A stretch of DNA of 64,000 nucleotides from Odontesthes bonariensis (GCF_027942865.1 NC_134509.1:32414197-32478196), one strand, 5' to 3'; shown: positions 44,075-57,100, numbered from the stretch's first letter. Notes: generated by a model not told the origin, from the sequence alone. Numbers and translations are program-made.

Positions 44075-44995
44075 AAGGAGGCAAGGGTGCTTGGAGGATG
44101 CTTGTGATTGGGAGATGCAGGTAGATTTAGGAAATAAGCTTGTTGTTCCCCAGGAAATAGCCTCTACAAATCTAAGGCCTGATATAGTATTGTGGTCTTG
44201 GAGTAGAATGAGAGTCTATTTCATAGAGCTGACTGTTCCTTGGGAGGAATTAGTTGCAGAAGCATATGAAAGGAAAACGTTAGATATGTGGAGTTGGGGG
44301 CAGAAGCAGAGCAGCGAGGATGGAAGGTTAGAATCTGTCCAGTGGAAGTAGGATGTAGAGGATTTGTTGCAAAGTCTGTTGTCTCATTGTTGAGGGAGTT
44401 GGGTGTAAGTGGACAAAGTGTGAGGAAAATAGTGAAGGAAGTGTCAGATGAGGCAATAAAGTCCAGTCAGTGGATTTGGATAAGAAGAAGCAATAGTAGC
44501 TGAGGGCAGAGCAGGGGGAGCACTTACGGAAAACAGACTCTTTGAAGAAGCAAAGAAGAAATTGAGTTGGCCTGTATGGCTTTGTTTTTGCTGGCATTTT
44601 TAGTGATTGTAGGACTGTTTAGCTGAGTTCGTCTGCTGAATCTGCTAGTGTGTCTTGTCCTGCCTCCACCTCTGGCACCCTCTATACTTTCATTACCCCC
44701 TACCCGAAACAGGGTTTGTATCCCCACCCCGCTGTGACTGGTGTGCAGTTGGTGAGAGGCTGGGGTAGCTTGTGGTTGTAAAAAAAAAAAAAAAAGAAAG
44801 AAAAAAAGATGGTTGTTGTGGTGTGAGGAGCAGTGATGGCTGGCATTAGGGGAGTGACTCTGGGACGCCAGTGATCACTGTCTTGCCTCCTGGAGGTGTC
44901 GTGGGCCCAACTAGACAAAACACTGATGAAAGGAGGTTCCCACCTGATGACCCCAATGACATGTTGGTCAGCACTGCTCACTGATCTATATATAG
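44075..44995 (+). mobile_element. 3' fragment of a second RLE-type LINE
   Basis: 44091-44503 encodes, across one frameshift near 44285, a WEMQVDLGNKLVVPQEI, RPDIVLWS and ELTVPWEE nuclease block and CRGFVAKS, homologous to the endonuclease of the 19.3-21.9 kb element but clearly diverged. The 3' UTR continues through an A-rich run at 44781 to cacctgatgacccc near 44950, again like the other copy. The fragment keeps the PD...E nuclease residues. Confidence 0.78.
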
Positions 44996-44999
44996 GGAT

Positions 45000-46680
45000 T
45001 ATAGGGAATTATTCACTGAGTCTGGTCCATTTTTTCTTAAGCACAAGTTTCTTGTGTTTACCTTAAATCTAGGAAAATTCCTCCAATAAAATAGTGTTCT
45101 AGTCGTTTGGACAATACAAGAAACTGGATATGTCTATATGTTTATAACTTCAGTCATGTAAAGCACATCAACAGAGCTTGTAGGTGTACAGGTACAGGAT
45201 TTAAACAACATGATCAGAAGTAACACTTATTTATATATTTCTTTTATATTTTCTCAGTAAAAAATGATCACCAACAGTATGGATTGAGATTCTGGACTAC
45301 TGTGTTAGAGGCAGGTCCTCGACTATATGCAAAAGATGAAAAAACCTCTTATCTGCTTGCTTTTAAGTCCTCTGAGTACAATAAGAGAACATAAGATAAG
45401 ATAAGATAAGACCTCATTCACACTTCAAACGTTTAAGTCCAATTTTCATGTCCCAGACAAATGTTGAAGAAGCAGACAAAGTGCCTCAGATACTGAGGCA
45501 AATCAACAGTTTGAACAGTGGTCAACAATAACTTTGCTTATAAGCTCCAAAGATGTAATCTTTGAGGTTCGCAGACATGTCCCAGCTTCAGACTGAATAT
45601 TATGCATTCGACAACTCAGTCACCACCTGATTGTAATGTGTTTATTGTGTTCTTGTGGACAGAGTGTGACATGTCAGATGACAGAGATCAGTAAGACAAG
45701 GAGTTCAGTCTGCTGAAAAATCTTGTAGTGAGTAAGCTCTTGCCGCAAACGAGCCATTTTTAAATTCCTGGACACAGGAGAAACATGTCTTGTAGTGTAA
45801 ACAATGCAACGATCCAGCAGTGCTTAAAATCTTGTATTCCAGAAGTTTTTATGGGAAAACGGCCCTATGTCTAACATTTATTATAGTAAGTATTCCCCTC
45901 ACAAGTATAAGATCTCAGTATCTAATTTCATGTCTTCTTTCAATTTTCTAGGCATGTTAAGGTAAAACATATGATATACTTTAGAGTGTAAGCATATTGT
46001 CCATGTTTAACAGCCAGATTTACCTTTCACTCATCTTTTTCAGTCGTAAAAGGATAAGATGGTTGAGGTAAAAAATGCCTAAATTGAAGCTTCAAAAAGG
46101 TGTTCTAAACACAAATGGCTGATGTCATGATGGTTCCTTTAATTTTTTTATTTATTTGTATATCTTTTTGTTGGTAAAAGCGTGGCCTTGAGCAGAGGAG
46201 GAAGTGGGTTGCAAGCGTCTCACATCATTTTCTTTCAAACTTCTAACAAAAACCAGTGTCGACTCAAGGGATGTTGCAGTGTTGACACAGTCCATCTTTT
46301 TTTGTTACATATGCAGAAACTCCTAAGACCTCAAACAGGACTTTGATGTTAATTCAGGGGAGTTTCCCTTTAAGGGATTTTCTCACATTTGTTCTCGTGA
46401 AACCAAGTGAGGATGACTAACTTGTAACAGGAAGGGCTTTTAAGAATAGAAACCCAAAAGCCATAGTGACACGAAGGTTATATGAATGCAACTTCCTCAT
46501 TTAGTGGATATTTTAGTTATTAAGAAATGAGCTTCAATTTGGCTCCACTTTGAAAAATCCCTCTGAATACAATTTTGGCAAATTCAGATTCAAACAACAG
46601 CATTCACAGACAAATGCACTGTATACAAAATAACTATTCAAGTATTATGTTGCTATTACTGACCCCACTGTCCATAGAAG
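45000..46680. other. Region expected to hold 5' tmprss6 exon(s); none identified
   Basis: Between the first seen tmprss6 exon and the il2rb-like duplication. No coding exon with the required phase was identified here, though a short exon could be missed by eye. A short (AAGAT)n run is at 45390-45410. Confidence 0.35.
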
Positions 46681-47534
46681 CAGGTGTGACCCCCTGGTCA
46701 CATGAAATTGACTTCTTTGAGCCGTGTCCAAGCGCCATTACATCACTCCAAATTACTTCTTCCTTAGGATATCATCGTACTATCCATGAGAGTTCATTCA
46801 AATTTAAATTTCCAATCTAACAGCTTTTACAAAGCATCTCTGATAATCACACAGCGAAACATGTTGCTCTGACAGACAGAGAACAGATCCTGTTTTGTTT
46901 GTAAGTCCAAAGGTTCCCAAAGCTCACTTGAATTTGTTCATTGACATAAGCTGAGTTATCGCCACGCATCAACAAAGCTCCAAAGGGTTTGCTGCAATAC
47001 ACATTGTAGAGCACAGTCACATCTAATAAAGACAGGCAATGAGTCATGTGCACAGCAGTAATGCTGGTGGCATCACCTGGCAACAGTGATGCAGTCAACT
47101 CCCCTGCTCAGGTAAGTCTGTAGGGAACAAAGCTGGGTTAAGATTATATGATGTTCAGCTTGAGTTCATTTAACTTTCCAGGCAAACAAGACATCCCAGT
47201 GTGACATCCCACATAAGTCTACTATAAACTGAAACACAGATTTGTGTAATCCAATTTCAACAAGAGTCAATATTTCTATCTCTTCCAGTATTTCTTTCTT
47301 TTTAAAAAACAGTGTTTGGTCATTTTTTTTTATTTCCATGCATGTTAGTTCCATCTCTGTTTAATGTCTTTTGAGAGAAGACATCTAAGTGTTCCAAAAA
47401 GAAAAAGAAATGAGAGCTTTTAGTTTGCGTAACATCTAGTATTTAAGTAGTGATGCCACCTCATACACTAAACAGAGAAGATACAAACAAAACCAGTAAA
47501 CCTGGAAAACCTTTGATCCTTATAAAATATGTAG

Positions 47535-47538
<4 letters not shown>

Positions 47539-47574
<36 letters not shown>
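47539..47574 (+). repeat. (AT)n microsatellite
   Basis: About 17 AT units in the 3' flank of il2rb-like copy A. Confidence 0.92.
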
Positions 47575-47579
<5 letters not shown>

Positions 47580-49290
47580 AGAAAAATCACAGATGCCATT
47601 AAATTCATCCAGCTGCTTTGCTGTAGGTGCTGTAGGTTACCAAAGAATGTTTCCGTTTTGTTTATGAAGCTTTAAGGATAAATATGTTGTGATGTGCGAA
47701 GAAATGCTGATATGTCATATGACATTTTATGATTATAAAGTCATCAGTTTTGATGGTTGGCATTTAATAGTCTTGATGGAGCAGCAGAGAACACACACAT
47801 ACAGAATGAGTCATAACAAGAGGAAACATAGTTCTTCTGACGTTTCCAGTTGAGGCATTTACAGAAGTAGATGCACCAATAAAAGAGAAGAACAGGGTTT
47901 CAAATCATTTTTGAAAACTCCTGGGCTGCTGTTGTATGTGTTTGAATGCTTTAAGGTCAATGTGTTGTGCTCTTGGATTGTAAACAAATCTGCACCTGTT
48001 CTTGATAATAACTGAACATAATACCTTTATAATTTGGTCAAATTAAAGAATTAAAAACAAGACACTTTAACCTTTTTAAATATATAGAAAAGAAAAAGAA
48101 ATGAAAATCCATCCTCAACCAATTAAAATATCCAAAATGATGTTATATAAGTCTTCATACAGAGGTCAACGGGTTTTAACATATCTGCCATACCAATAAA
48201 AAAAAATTTAAGCATTTAAATGATGCAACACCTGTGAGCTAGTTCAGGCAGGCAACTTGAGCTGCTCTGGTGGTCTGTGTCACAGTCTACATGCCACCTA
48301 TCAAACTCACCCCTCCAATCTGGGTGGTCTATTTAAACTGCAAAAGTTCTCTGCCTCATGCTTGCTGCTGCCCTTCAGCACCACACACTGTCTGCTTATA
48401 AGCCCCTCCACTACCCCAGCATTCATCTGGGCAAAATATAAAGGGGGCGAAAAATATCTAATTCATCACTCCAAAATCTGACTGAGAAAAAGGAGTGATG
48501 AAGCCGGAGCCTGGGGCCCATACTTAAATCATATACTTTAATAAAAGTTAATAAACAATAACACACGGGTTGTCTGACTGAAATACCTTTGTATAAAATG
48601 CCATTAATACAATTACATTTATCAACTTTAAATTTTCTGATTTCCATAGTCAGTGGCTCCACCTTTGTGAAAGATATGAATCAGGGATGGTCACATGATT
48701 TAATGGTGGAAAAAAACCATCATTATACTTACTAGACTGACCATCTTTCCCAGTATTATTTGTGCATCCAAACATTCACTGACTTTTGAATTCAGAAATA
48801 TAGTTTTAAAAAAGAAGCATTCACCAATCTGTGTAAGTATACATCAATAGAAAACAAAGTGAAAAGTGTCCTGCAATATTCTGAGATGTCTAAGTAGTTG
48901 ATCAAAAAGACATCAATCGTACCTCTGTCAATCAGTACCAACATTACAGTTCTTAGAACTAATAAGACAAATTGACAAACTTTTTAAAAAAAAATTCGGT
49001 ACTGAAAGCAAGAATAATCCCTCCTGAGGCAGAATATATCTTTTTTCGTATTTACAATGACGACCTGGCAATTTACTGGTTAAATATGTTATAAATATGT
49101 TAGATGATGAGAAAAATTACATGAATGAAAAATGGCCACATTAATTACAAATAATTTCAATAAAAATGACCACAGACATAGCACAATCCATTATCAGCTC
49201 TGGCTGTCTAATAGAGATGGATCCTGCACATGCTACCTGATCTTTTGTACAACATGCATTTTACAGTGCTTTTAGACCCGCTGTCTGTTC

Positions 49291-50271
49291 TTAGCTCTGC
49301 TCCTTTCTCACTGGCATGTACCCATCATCAGAGGGCTCCATCAAACTGCTCTCCGACATCAGAGCAAACCTCTCAAACATGCCGGGACATGGAAGAGGTT
49401 GCAAAGCTGGACTCAAATCCAACCTAGAGGAGTTAAAGGACTGTTTTGACAAAGAGAGCAGGGAGCATGGTAAAACAATAGAAGGATGAGGAGGGAACAG
49501 GAAGCGAGTAGATTCAGTGGACTTGTCTTCATCCTCCATGCTCTCCTCCTGACTCTCACGCTCCTCACCGCTGCTGTTTATGCCCGACTCCAGGCTTGGA
49601 AGCTCAGGGCTGTCAGCCTGCAGCTTTGGGATTAGACTGTAATCGAAGGAAACCTCAATACACTCTTTAGCGAAATCACCTTCACTGCTCCCAAACAGCC
49701 TCTGAAAACTTAAATGTTTCCCATCCCCTCCCTCCTTCTCATCCTTGTCCTGAGTCCCCTCATCAGTCACATTGATGCTATCTACCTCCATGCTCTCTTG
49801 GCTGACTTCTTCGCAACTGCACATTCCTGAATCTACACTCTGTAGCCTGAGACACTCAAACTGGACCTTCTCAAACTTCTCATAGTCTGAAATCACCTGC
49901 AGTGACTCACTATTGCTGCTGCACTTGGAAAACAACTGTAGGATCTTTTTTTCAGCCACTACATCACTATCATGTCCTTTGTTTTTCCCTTCTCCTTGGC
50001 CACAAACGGGCCCGTAAGAGGAATCAGCAGCACAGGGCTCCAGATTCCCAGCAGTGAGTGAGGACACAGGAGGACTGCAAAGTTCAGAGTAACTTGGGTT
50101 GGAGAAGCTGGAGCTGGTGGACTCGTAGTTTTCTTCATCTTTAATCATTTTCACATCTGGCCCGCAATGTGTGACAGCATCAACAGTGGTGGTTACCTCT
50201 ACAGAAGCGATTTCCATTGGTTTGAAGTAGGAATGAAAGGATTCACTGGTGAAGTGCGGAGTTAGCCAAGT
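49291..50271 (-). CDS. il2rb: il2rb-like A exon 9: cytoplasmic tail
   Basis: Begins TWLTPHFTSESFHSYF and ends DDGYMPVRKEQS, TAA at 49291. Tyrosines in NPSYSEL, SSYGPV, SDYEKF, SFDYSL and DGYMPV are candidate signalling sites. The ATG at 50217 is internal. Confidence 0.92.
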   Translation of the reverse strand, partial: TWLTPHFTSESFHSYFKPMEIASVEVTTTVDAVTHCGPDVKMIKDEENYESTSSSFSNPSYSELCSPPVSSLTAGNLEPCAADSSYGPVCGQGEGKNKGHDSDVVAEKKILQLFSKCSSNSESLQVISDYEKFEKVQFECLRLQSVDSGMCSCEEVSQESMEVDSINVTDEGTQDKDEKEGGDGKHLSFQRLFGSSEGDFAKECIEVSFDYSLIPKLQADSPELPSLESGINSSGEERESQEESMEDEDKSTESTRFLFPPHPSIVLPCSLLSLSKQSFNSSRLDLSPALQPLPCPGMFERFALMSESSLMEPSDDGYMPVRKEQS

Positions 50272-53200
50272 CTGAGGGAGAAAAGATCAAAGGTAGAGCA
50301 GCAAGATGAAGAATAAGAAGGGTTGAAAAGACAAAAGTATTACAGTCTGTATTTGTCTATAAGGATGTAAATCTAAATTCACTGATGAGTAATTGTTGGG
50401 ATCATGGTCTACATTGTGCACATCTTACTGCTTTATGTCAAGTCTGCCTTTTAGAATATATAGTGTGTTGTGCCACCACAAAGCTGAACTTTCATTTACA
50501 GATTGGAAAAACATTGACACACCTAGTGTAAAGTGAAAAGTTTTGCTAGTAGGGATGAAGCCTCATAAAAATATTCCTAAACTGCATTTACACAAAACTT
50601 TAAAAAAAACATTTTAGCCTCTCTGTCTCATTTTTTAAGATAAATCTTTTAGCTGTGGAATATATGATCAATAGAAATTAATCAATTTACATAAAAATGG
50701 ATAATACACAAGCAAGCAAATGCATTCATTCTAATGATACATACTGTTTGTCCAAAGTCACCCAAAAAGGGAGACTTGGCCCCCCAACCCACAAAACAAG
50801 TACAAGTTGGACAAAAGAAGTAGATGATTAAATACATATTTATTTAGAGCAAAAAGGCTTAAACAAAAATCTAAATAATAATAATTATGACAAAGGGAAA
50901 GATTGGGGGGCCGATCAGTCAGTTGCTTGAACTGTTGCCCTCTCTTCAGAGCCATTAGAGCAAGAACAAACTGACTAAAAAGCTGTTTTTACCCCAGAGC
51001 TGTCACAGCACTAAAGAATGCACAAACCTGACAACGTAAACATTCAACCATACACTATACCAGCTGGTACAGTAGCCGGTCGATCAATATTTCTATAGTT
51101 ATCATTTATCTATCTCCTTATTAATCTTTTATTTATCTGCTGCTATTTTTTAATCTGCCATTCGTTTTTGGATGACGTTTGGCTGTTAATCTTTTAACTT
51201 TTATTTTATTACACCAAATCTGAGAGCTCTACTTCAGTTTTTTTTATTTTACTTGTACAATGAAAATAAAGATATTCTGATTATAATCAAATGTTTTTCA
51301 TAATTCAATGCTATTTACTTCACCAAATGCCAGAAATGTTAATGCAAAGCAATATATCATGTAGTTTTAAACAATTTTAACAGGTAACAGTTCCTATTTT
51401 ATTGCAATAATTCAAAAGAAGTAAAATAATATTAGAGGAATTCATTTGCTCACCTGGAAAAGAAATGACTTTGCTGGATTCGGTAAGGGTGGACTTGTGA
51501 TCATTTTTGCTTTGTAAAACCTGGGAAAATTTAAGAAAAACCCAATATAATGATGTAATGCCATAATAATAAGAGTTTTAGGAAGAAACACAATACCAGT
51601 CTTGAAAACAACACAGCAGGACGTAAATATTATGATGGTATGAGGTAATCAGTTATTAACATTTTTGGAAAAGTGTTTTTTTGGCATTTTTTTGGCTTAC
51701 CACATGGTTTTGTCATTCTTACAGAAAATGACAACCAGGAACAAGCCGCACACGCCCAGGCCTACGAGACTCATTTTCATAATATCCACACCTGACAAAC
51801 ACAGAACACAACAAATTAATTTCACTCACAGTTAAGCGTATAATAATTGTCCTGTCAATAAACCCTAAGATAACTGGGTTTCAATCAGTAATTTTGAGTT
51901 ATCTTCAGAGCAAACATCTAGAGCATTAAAGGTGTGCTTAAAGGGTAGATGGACACATTTCAACAGACCATGGCAAATAATGGCTTTGCCTTACACTTTG
52001 GCTCTACTCTTCCATTTTCATCTGCAGTAGGATGTCCTGCTTCTTCAGCAGAAGATGTACTGAACATGAGACACTCCAAACTGACTGCAACTCCTGAGCT
52101 TGTGACTTTAAGATGGTGCTATCTACTGACTGAATTTGTTCAACTAAATCAATTTGCTTTGTTCATTTTACCTGGGGGTTTAGTTCTTCCCGCCCTTGAC
52201 ATCCATGATTCACTGGGGCTCCAATCACTCCAGGTTCCATGTAAATCATTTAGAATGGACTGCACACGAACTCGTGCCTCGTACGTCTCACCTTTCACCA
52301 GTAAATCAGGGTCCAGCTGTGCCTCACAGCTCCTCTTACAATCAATGGATTTTTTCTGCACAGAGGGATCCTGAAAAAAAAGGGAGCAGTGTGTGGATGT
52401 TCGATACACGCATTTTCACATCAGATCATTTAAGCTTGATTTCATACAACCTCACGGAATTTGTCAAATGTAAAAACAGTCACTTTCTGGATCTCTCTAC
52501 TCGTTGCTCTTATTTAAATTAATTTATACATTGACAGAAACATTTACATACGCTCCATGACTGATCCTTTTGTTTCCACTGCAGCTGTGAGGAATAAGAT
52601 GAGATGCGTGGATGGGTTGGATCTTGGGTGAACCAGGACACGATGGTAGAGTTGACATATGGTTTTGATGGAGGATTCACCTTCACTGCAAGAGCACGCA
52701 GTTTGTTTTGGGTCACTATGAACCATGCATCAGGTAAGTCTCCAGCATGGTATACATTATAGTTTATACTCACCATGACAATCTGGACGGTAGGAAATTA
52801 TTTGACTTTTTTCCGGAGGGATACAGCTCAGATTAATGGACAGTATATGACGCTTTAAAAACTAAAAGAACAAAAAGAAAATGTTTTTGAGTTTAAAAAA
52901 ACAGCTCTGCAAACCTTAAGAAACATCGGTTTAAGTATGGGGATCCTTAAATTATTCATATCCAAAAGTAAAAAATAGTAGATGTTACTGGAATTGATAT
53001 AAATCCTGAATCACATGTCATGAAAAACAAAAACAGAACAAATTAAAGTAAAATTGTTTTGAGAGATAGCCTTTTTTTTTGCCAATAATTAGTTGAGAAG
53101 TGATACCAGTCTCTTGTATGTTCCATAGATATGAAGCTAAAATCAAAATTTGACGGTTCACATCTCATAAAGACTGAAAACAGGAAGAAATAGGCAGGCT

Positions 53201-54106
53201 GGTCCTGTCCTGTCCAAAGATGAGTAGGACTCTTAATATCACTTTTAAATACATTTATATTTGCCTACAATTGGTCAGGTCTGTAATTTTCTAACTCATG
53301 TCAATGATTATTTGGCTGGCACATGGGCTCCCTATCGGTACACCACACGATCACTGACAAAACTGTAAACCCAGATTTAACGGAAAGTATAATGCGATGA
53401 TGACTGTATTTAGAATTCCTGCTTGCCTTGACATAGAGTGTTCGACTTTTCATGTAACTCTTGAAAGTCAACTCAACAAAGTCATTACGCTGGTCTAATA
53501 ACTTACAGTGAATGAATATGATCTAATTCCAGATGTGCAGATATGAAACATTTTATAGAAACAATCATGTTTGGTTAAACACTCACAATGTAAGTTGTTT
53601 GGAAGATCAGGGAGCACTTCCTTATGGCTGGTTTGGAGGGATCAACAGGCTGTAGTGTACAGGAAGCGCTGTATGGATTTTTACTGGCACATGGACGAAC
53701 AATGTTCATATTAATGTTGCTGCACATGATGTTATTTGAACATACATTATGCTCTGTAAGAACATGACTGTGGTAGTTTTTCATGCTGTTACTGGTCTTA
53801 CCTGGTATAAATCTTTTGAGCATGTATTGTGCACACTCTATCCATATGATCAGAGACAGTTGTGCTGTTCCAAAAACAAGTGATGTTTTGACTGAAGTCA
53901 TTGTAGCAAGTGAGATCTGTGAAAAACAGCGGAGATTGAATGACATGGAAAGGATGAAACATCTTCATTTATGCTATATAAGTCAAGTTCAAAAAACATT
54001 ACGAACTCTTATCTGGAAGGCTGGGACAGCCTTCACCTCTGGTGGTGCAGACTTGAAGCAGAGGAAGCAGAAGAAACAAGAACAGGGTTTTCTTGTTTCT
54101 CTCCAT
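49291..54106 (-). CDS. il2rb: Interleukin-2 receptor beta-like cytokine receptor, copy A (complete, 613 aa)
   Basis: Nine exons join with consistent phases: 54106-54037, 53916-53802, 53683-53587, 52861-52774, 52685-52552, 52370-52172, 51791-51701, 51520-51454, 50271-49291. The product has a signal peptide (residues 1-22), a first fibronectin-like domain with LTCYND and ITCFWN (the C-X-N and C-X-W pattern of class I receptors), a second with WSDWS (215-219), a membrane span (about 238-258), a Pro-rich box 1 (PPLPNPAKSF) and a long acidic tail with tyrosines ending DDGYMPVRKEQS. Known partners of IL-2Rb are the gamma chain, JAK1 and STAT5. Single cytokine-binding module and position next to tmprss6 favour il2rb over csf2rb. 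Confidence 0.87.
51454..51520 (-). CDS. il2rb: il2rb-like A exon 8: box 1
   Basis: Encodes FYKAKMITSPPLPNPAKSF, a Pro-rich JAK-binding box 1. Acceptor tcccag, phase 2 to 0. Confidence 0.88.
51701..51791 (-). CDS. il2rb: il2rb-like A exon 7: transmembrane
   Basis: Encodes MSLVGLGVCGLFLVVIF then CKNDK stop-transfer. Phase 1 to 2. Confidence 0.9.
52172..52370 (-). CDS. il2rb: il2rb-like A exon 6: WSXWS exon
   Basis: Encodes YEARVRVQSILND and GTWSDWSPSESW. Phase 0 to 1. Confidence 0.93.
52552..52685 (-). CDS. il2rb: il2rb-like A exon 5: second receptor domain, start
   Basis: Encodes VNPPSKPYVNSTIVSW and LQWKQKDQSW, the usual start of the membrane-proximal domain. Phase 1 to 0. Confidence 0.9.
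52774..52861 (-). CDS. il2rb: il2rb-like A exon 4
   Basis: Encodes FLKRHILSINLSCIPPEKS and SYRPDC. Phase 0 to 1. Confidence 0.85.
53587..53683 (-). CDS. il2rb: il2rb-like A exon 3: first receptor domain, end
   Basis: Encodes KNPYSASCTLQPVD and AIRKCSLIFQTTYI. Acceptor gtgccag, phase 2 to 0. Confidence 0.87.
53802..53916 (-). CDS. il2rb: il2rb-like A exon 2: first receptor domain, start
   Basis: Encodes DLTCYNDFSQNITCFWNSTT with NIT and NST sequons. Acceptor tttttcacag, donor gtaaga, phase 1 to 2. A longer ORF in another frame overlaps this exon and is a decoy. Confidence 0.88.
54037..54106 (-). CDS. il2rb: il2rb-like A exon 1: signal peptide
   Basis: ATG at 54106. Encodes MERNKKTLFLFLLLPLLQ then VCTTR: basic start and hydrophobic core. 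Donor gtgaag, phase 1. The next intron is only 120 bp. Confidence 0.85.
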
Positions 54107-54109
54107 TTA

Positions 54110-57100
54110 TTTTGTCATCTGTGATCTTTCATGGAGATCTCAAACCGCTGGGATGGATGGTTCTCAAGCCTTGGTGATCTTGAGATTTGGGGTAGGGTTT
54201 GGTGGATCGTACTTGCTTTGCGGTGTGAGTAACCGCCTCCCTCTTCTTCTCATCCTATGTTTGACAAATGCAAGGGATGACACAAACCGTGTGCTGTTCT
54301 TTTTTCACTCATTTATTTCAGCAACTAGTAACTAGTAGTAACTCGTATGCATCAAAATTACATCTAACCACAAATGCAGCAAGACTACGAGGTGAAAGCA
54401 TCAGGTGGTCGAAAACACTCTAGTAGAAATGTTTCAGATCCTGCCTCAGTATACACGTTGTGGTTCCACTTGGAGCAGAATTAGCATTTGTGTTGTGCCC
54501 TTAAAAAGGTGATTTGTGGAGATATATGGATTAAGAACACCAGCATACTGCATTCCTGTTCACACATATGTATTGAGTGAGAGAAAAGAGCAGGAGTCCC
54601 CCCTGCAAGAATCCTGAGATCACACTAGTGGATTACCTCTTTATCAGAAAGGTTATAATCTGTGCTGCCTATTCATTACTCTCTGGCACATGAGAAACAT
54701 ATCAAAATAAACTGCTCAACATAGAAATCTGAACTGTGGATTACTTTGCCAGAAAAATAATATTTTTGTAATATTACCCACAATGTTTGCTGATGTTTCA
54801 TACAATGTCACTTTTGCTTTGACATTTTTGGAGGTAAATTAGTTACCTTTAGATTTAAAAAAAAGAAAAAAAAAGAGCAATCATCTCTGTTTAATATCAC
54901 TTAAAAATTTGAAAAAACTTGAAAAGAACTTGAAACGGGAAACATATAAGCTCTGATATAACTGGATTATTTTTCTTAGGATTTCCTACTTGATGCTGAA
55001 ATAGAGATTTATCGTCTTAGTTTATGACCTGTTCCTCTATCAAATAAACAGAAACCACTGAAATACATGAGTCACCAACCTGTTGACATGTCTTAGTCTG
55101 TTTCATTAAATGTGGGCACAGAACTGTGCAAACTAAATGGTTTTTGGTCAAACTGAAAAACCTTTAGTCGACAGCTTTATAGATACATAGTCATCACACT
55201 GTTTTCTTATTAATAATCAATAAAGACATCCCATTTTTACAGAGTTTCTTGCCTGCTCCTCTCATACAACCTCCTGACAGTATATGATGGATTAACTCTT
55301 GTTATATAGTGAAAGATTGAAGAGAAACAAGCACAAAACAAAATTTTTAGTGTCTTACCTGTTGTAAAAGTTGTACAAGGTTTGTCTCAAACTGTTGAAG
55401 TCATTCCCTCTAAAGATTGGTGAAAAAGCATCAAACAAGCTTTAATATACACCTAACCACAGAACGGATGAATAAAAAAAAACTTTATCATTGAACTTCT
55501 AAGAAATGTCCCCAGAAAAGATAAGAAAAGATAAGCCTCAGAAGTCTTCTCCTGGTGTGAATACACACCTTTTCTGAATAAGTTTTTCGTGTATGACACT
55601 GTGAATGATACTTTCACACCACAGAGTAGCTTCCTAATCTAGTTTCCTTTCACTGATAGGTTCATTTTCATAAGTAATAGCTACTGTGAAACCTGTCTCT
55701 TTAACTTGAAACTGATGTGGTTAGATAGGAAAAAAGAGCCCACAATGATGTCAAACACTGTGGGCACATACATTCAACGTTTCTCGTCCTCATACAAATT
55801 TATGATCTATAATTTCCCTGATGTCTGCCATTTCCTCACTCTATTATGAAACTTTATTTCTGGATTTTTACCAACTCATAGTAAGACAGTAGTGAGGTGG
55901 ATAACACACCACAGAACCAGGTTCCATAAAACCTCATTATTTTTTGCATGATCTCCTAGTGTTTGCTTGAGTTTTTGCCAGTGTCTTCTTATTCATTTTA
56001 ATCAACCTGGAGTCTAAACTAAACTCTGTCACAAACAGGATCTAAACTAAATATGTGTGTGGCTTTTATGTAGGATTTGTGGTATGATGCTATTTTAGCC
56101 AACTGCTCTCCAACCAGAAAATCATACCTGTTTAGCACACAATCACTAACAGCCCCAAATACAGCTTCAGCCTTGCACAATAAAAGCGCAGTGTATTAAA
56201 ACCAATGTAAGAATGCTAAACTTTTGTGCTAAAACAGTATTTTCTTCAACTTTTTGGCATGATTAGATTTAGTTAACAACCACAATCAAAAAGTAACAAA
56301 TGATGAACAACTGTGAGAAAGTGCCCCTAAAATGAATGAATTCAAATGCAAAACATAGACACACTCAGGTTTTGTACAGGTCATGTACAGATTGCCAACT
56401 GATGAATACAACCATTTGTAGCCTAACTTGTCTCTAAAGATTTTGCACGGTGCTGTTTATTCTGTTCATTTTTTTTGTGCGCAGAAGAGAGCACACATTT
56501 TTCCTGTCCCTGGTCACCTATTTTTGTAGTTTGATAAAGGTCAGAGTGGTTTTCTTCTAACCCAAAATGTTCCATTATTTCAACAGGTGCACTTCCTCTA
56601 CACGTTCTCTAAAGTAAAAACATTATTGTTATTGCAAGCCGTGACTTTCAATCAGATTACGATCAGACTAAAATGCTGCTTTCTTTGTCTAACATTTCTG
56701 CTCCTGGACTAAAACTTGAAGTGCAGTTTTGCTTATGCTGTCCATTTTGCCATGTCTTAAACTTAAGAAAATAGAAAACTATCCAAAATACAGTTAGTGA
56801 TTCTTATGCCGAGCACAGAGGACTCGCTGCTTTATGCAGGGCCTTGCTTGCTGGCCATTTAAAGTTACACATGCATACAGCATATCCTTATTTTCAGAAT
56901 TTAATTGGCTATTCGATGTAGCAGTGCCGAACAAGCTTATTTACAGATAATTTACTCTATATTAATGGCAAAAGAGGGGCCATACACTTTTTTTGACATT
57001 CCCTCTCTTGGTAATTACTGCTAAACTGTTATAGTCTGACATTAATTGTCATTCAAAAGATAATAAGAATGGTTATATTCTGAAATCACCACATCAAGAT

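Noticed and set aside
44328..44597. Minus-strand MPAKTKPYRP ORF as the missing first tmprss6 exon (donor-like gtaagt follows)
   Set aside because: Its end phase does not fit the phase-0 start of the next exon, and it lies in the RLE LINE 3' region.
49291..50217. 308-codon ORF taken as a stand-alone gene
   Set aside because: It is the last exon of the receptor gene. The in-frame upstream part TWLTPHFTSES and the tcag acceptor show the ATG is internal.
53575..53946. 123-codon minus-strand ORF starting MSFNLRCF, and its copy at 63432-63845
   Set aside because: It crosses a splice acceptor and reads exon 2 in the wrong frame. The overlapping frame gives the class I receptor cysteine pattern.
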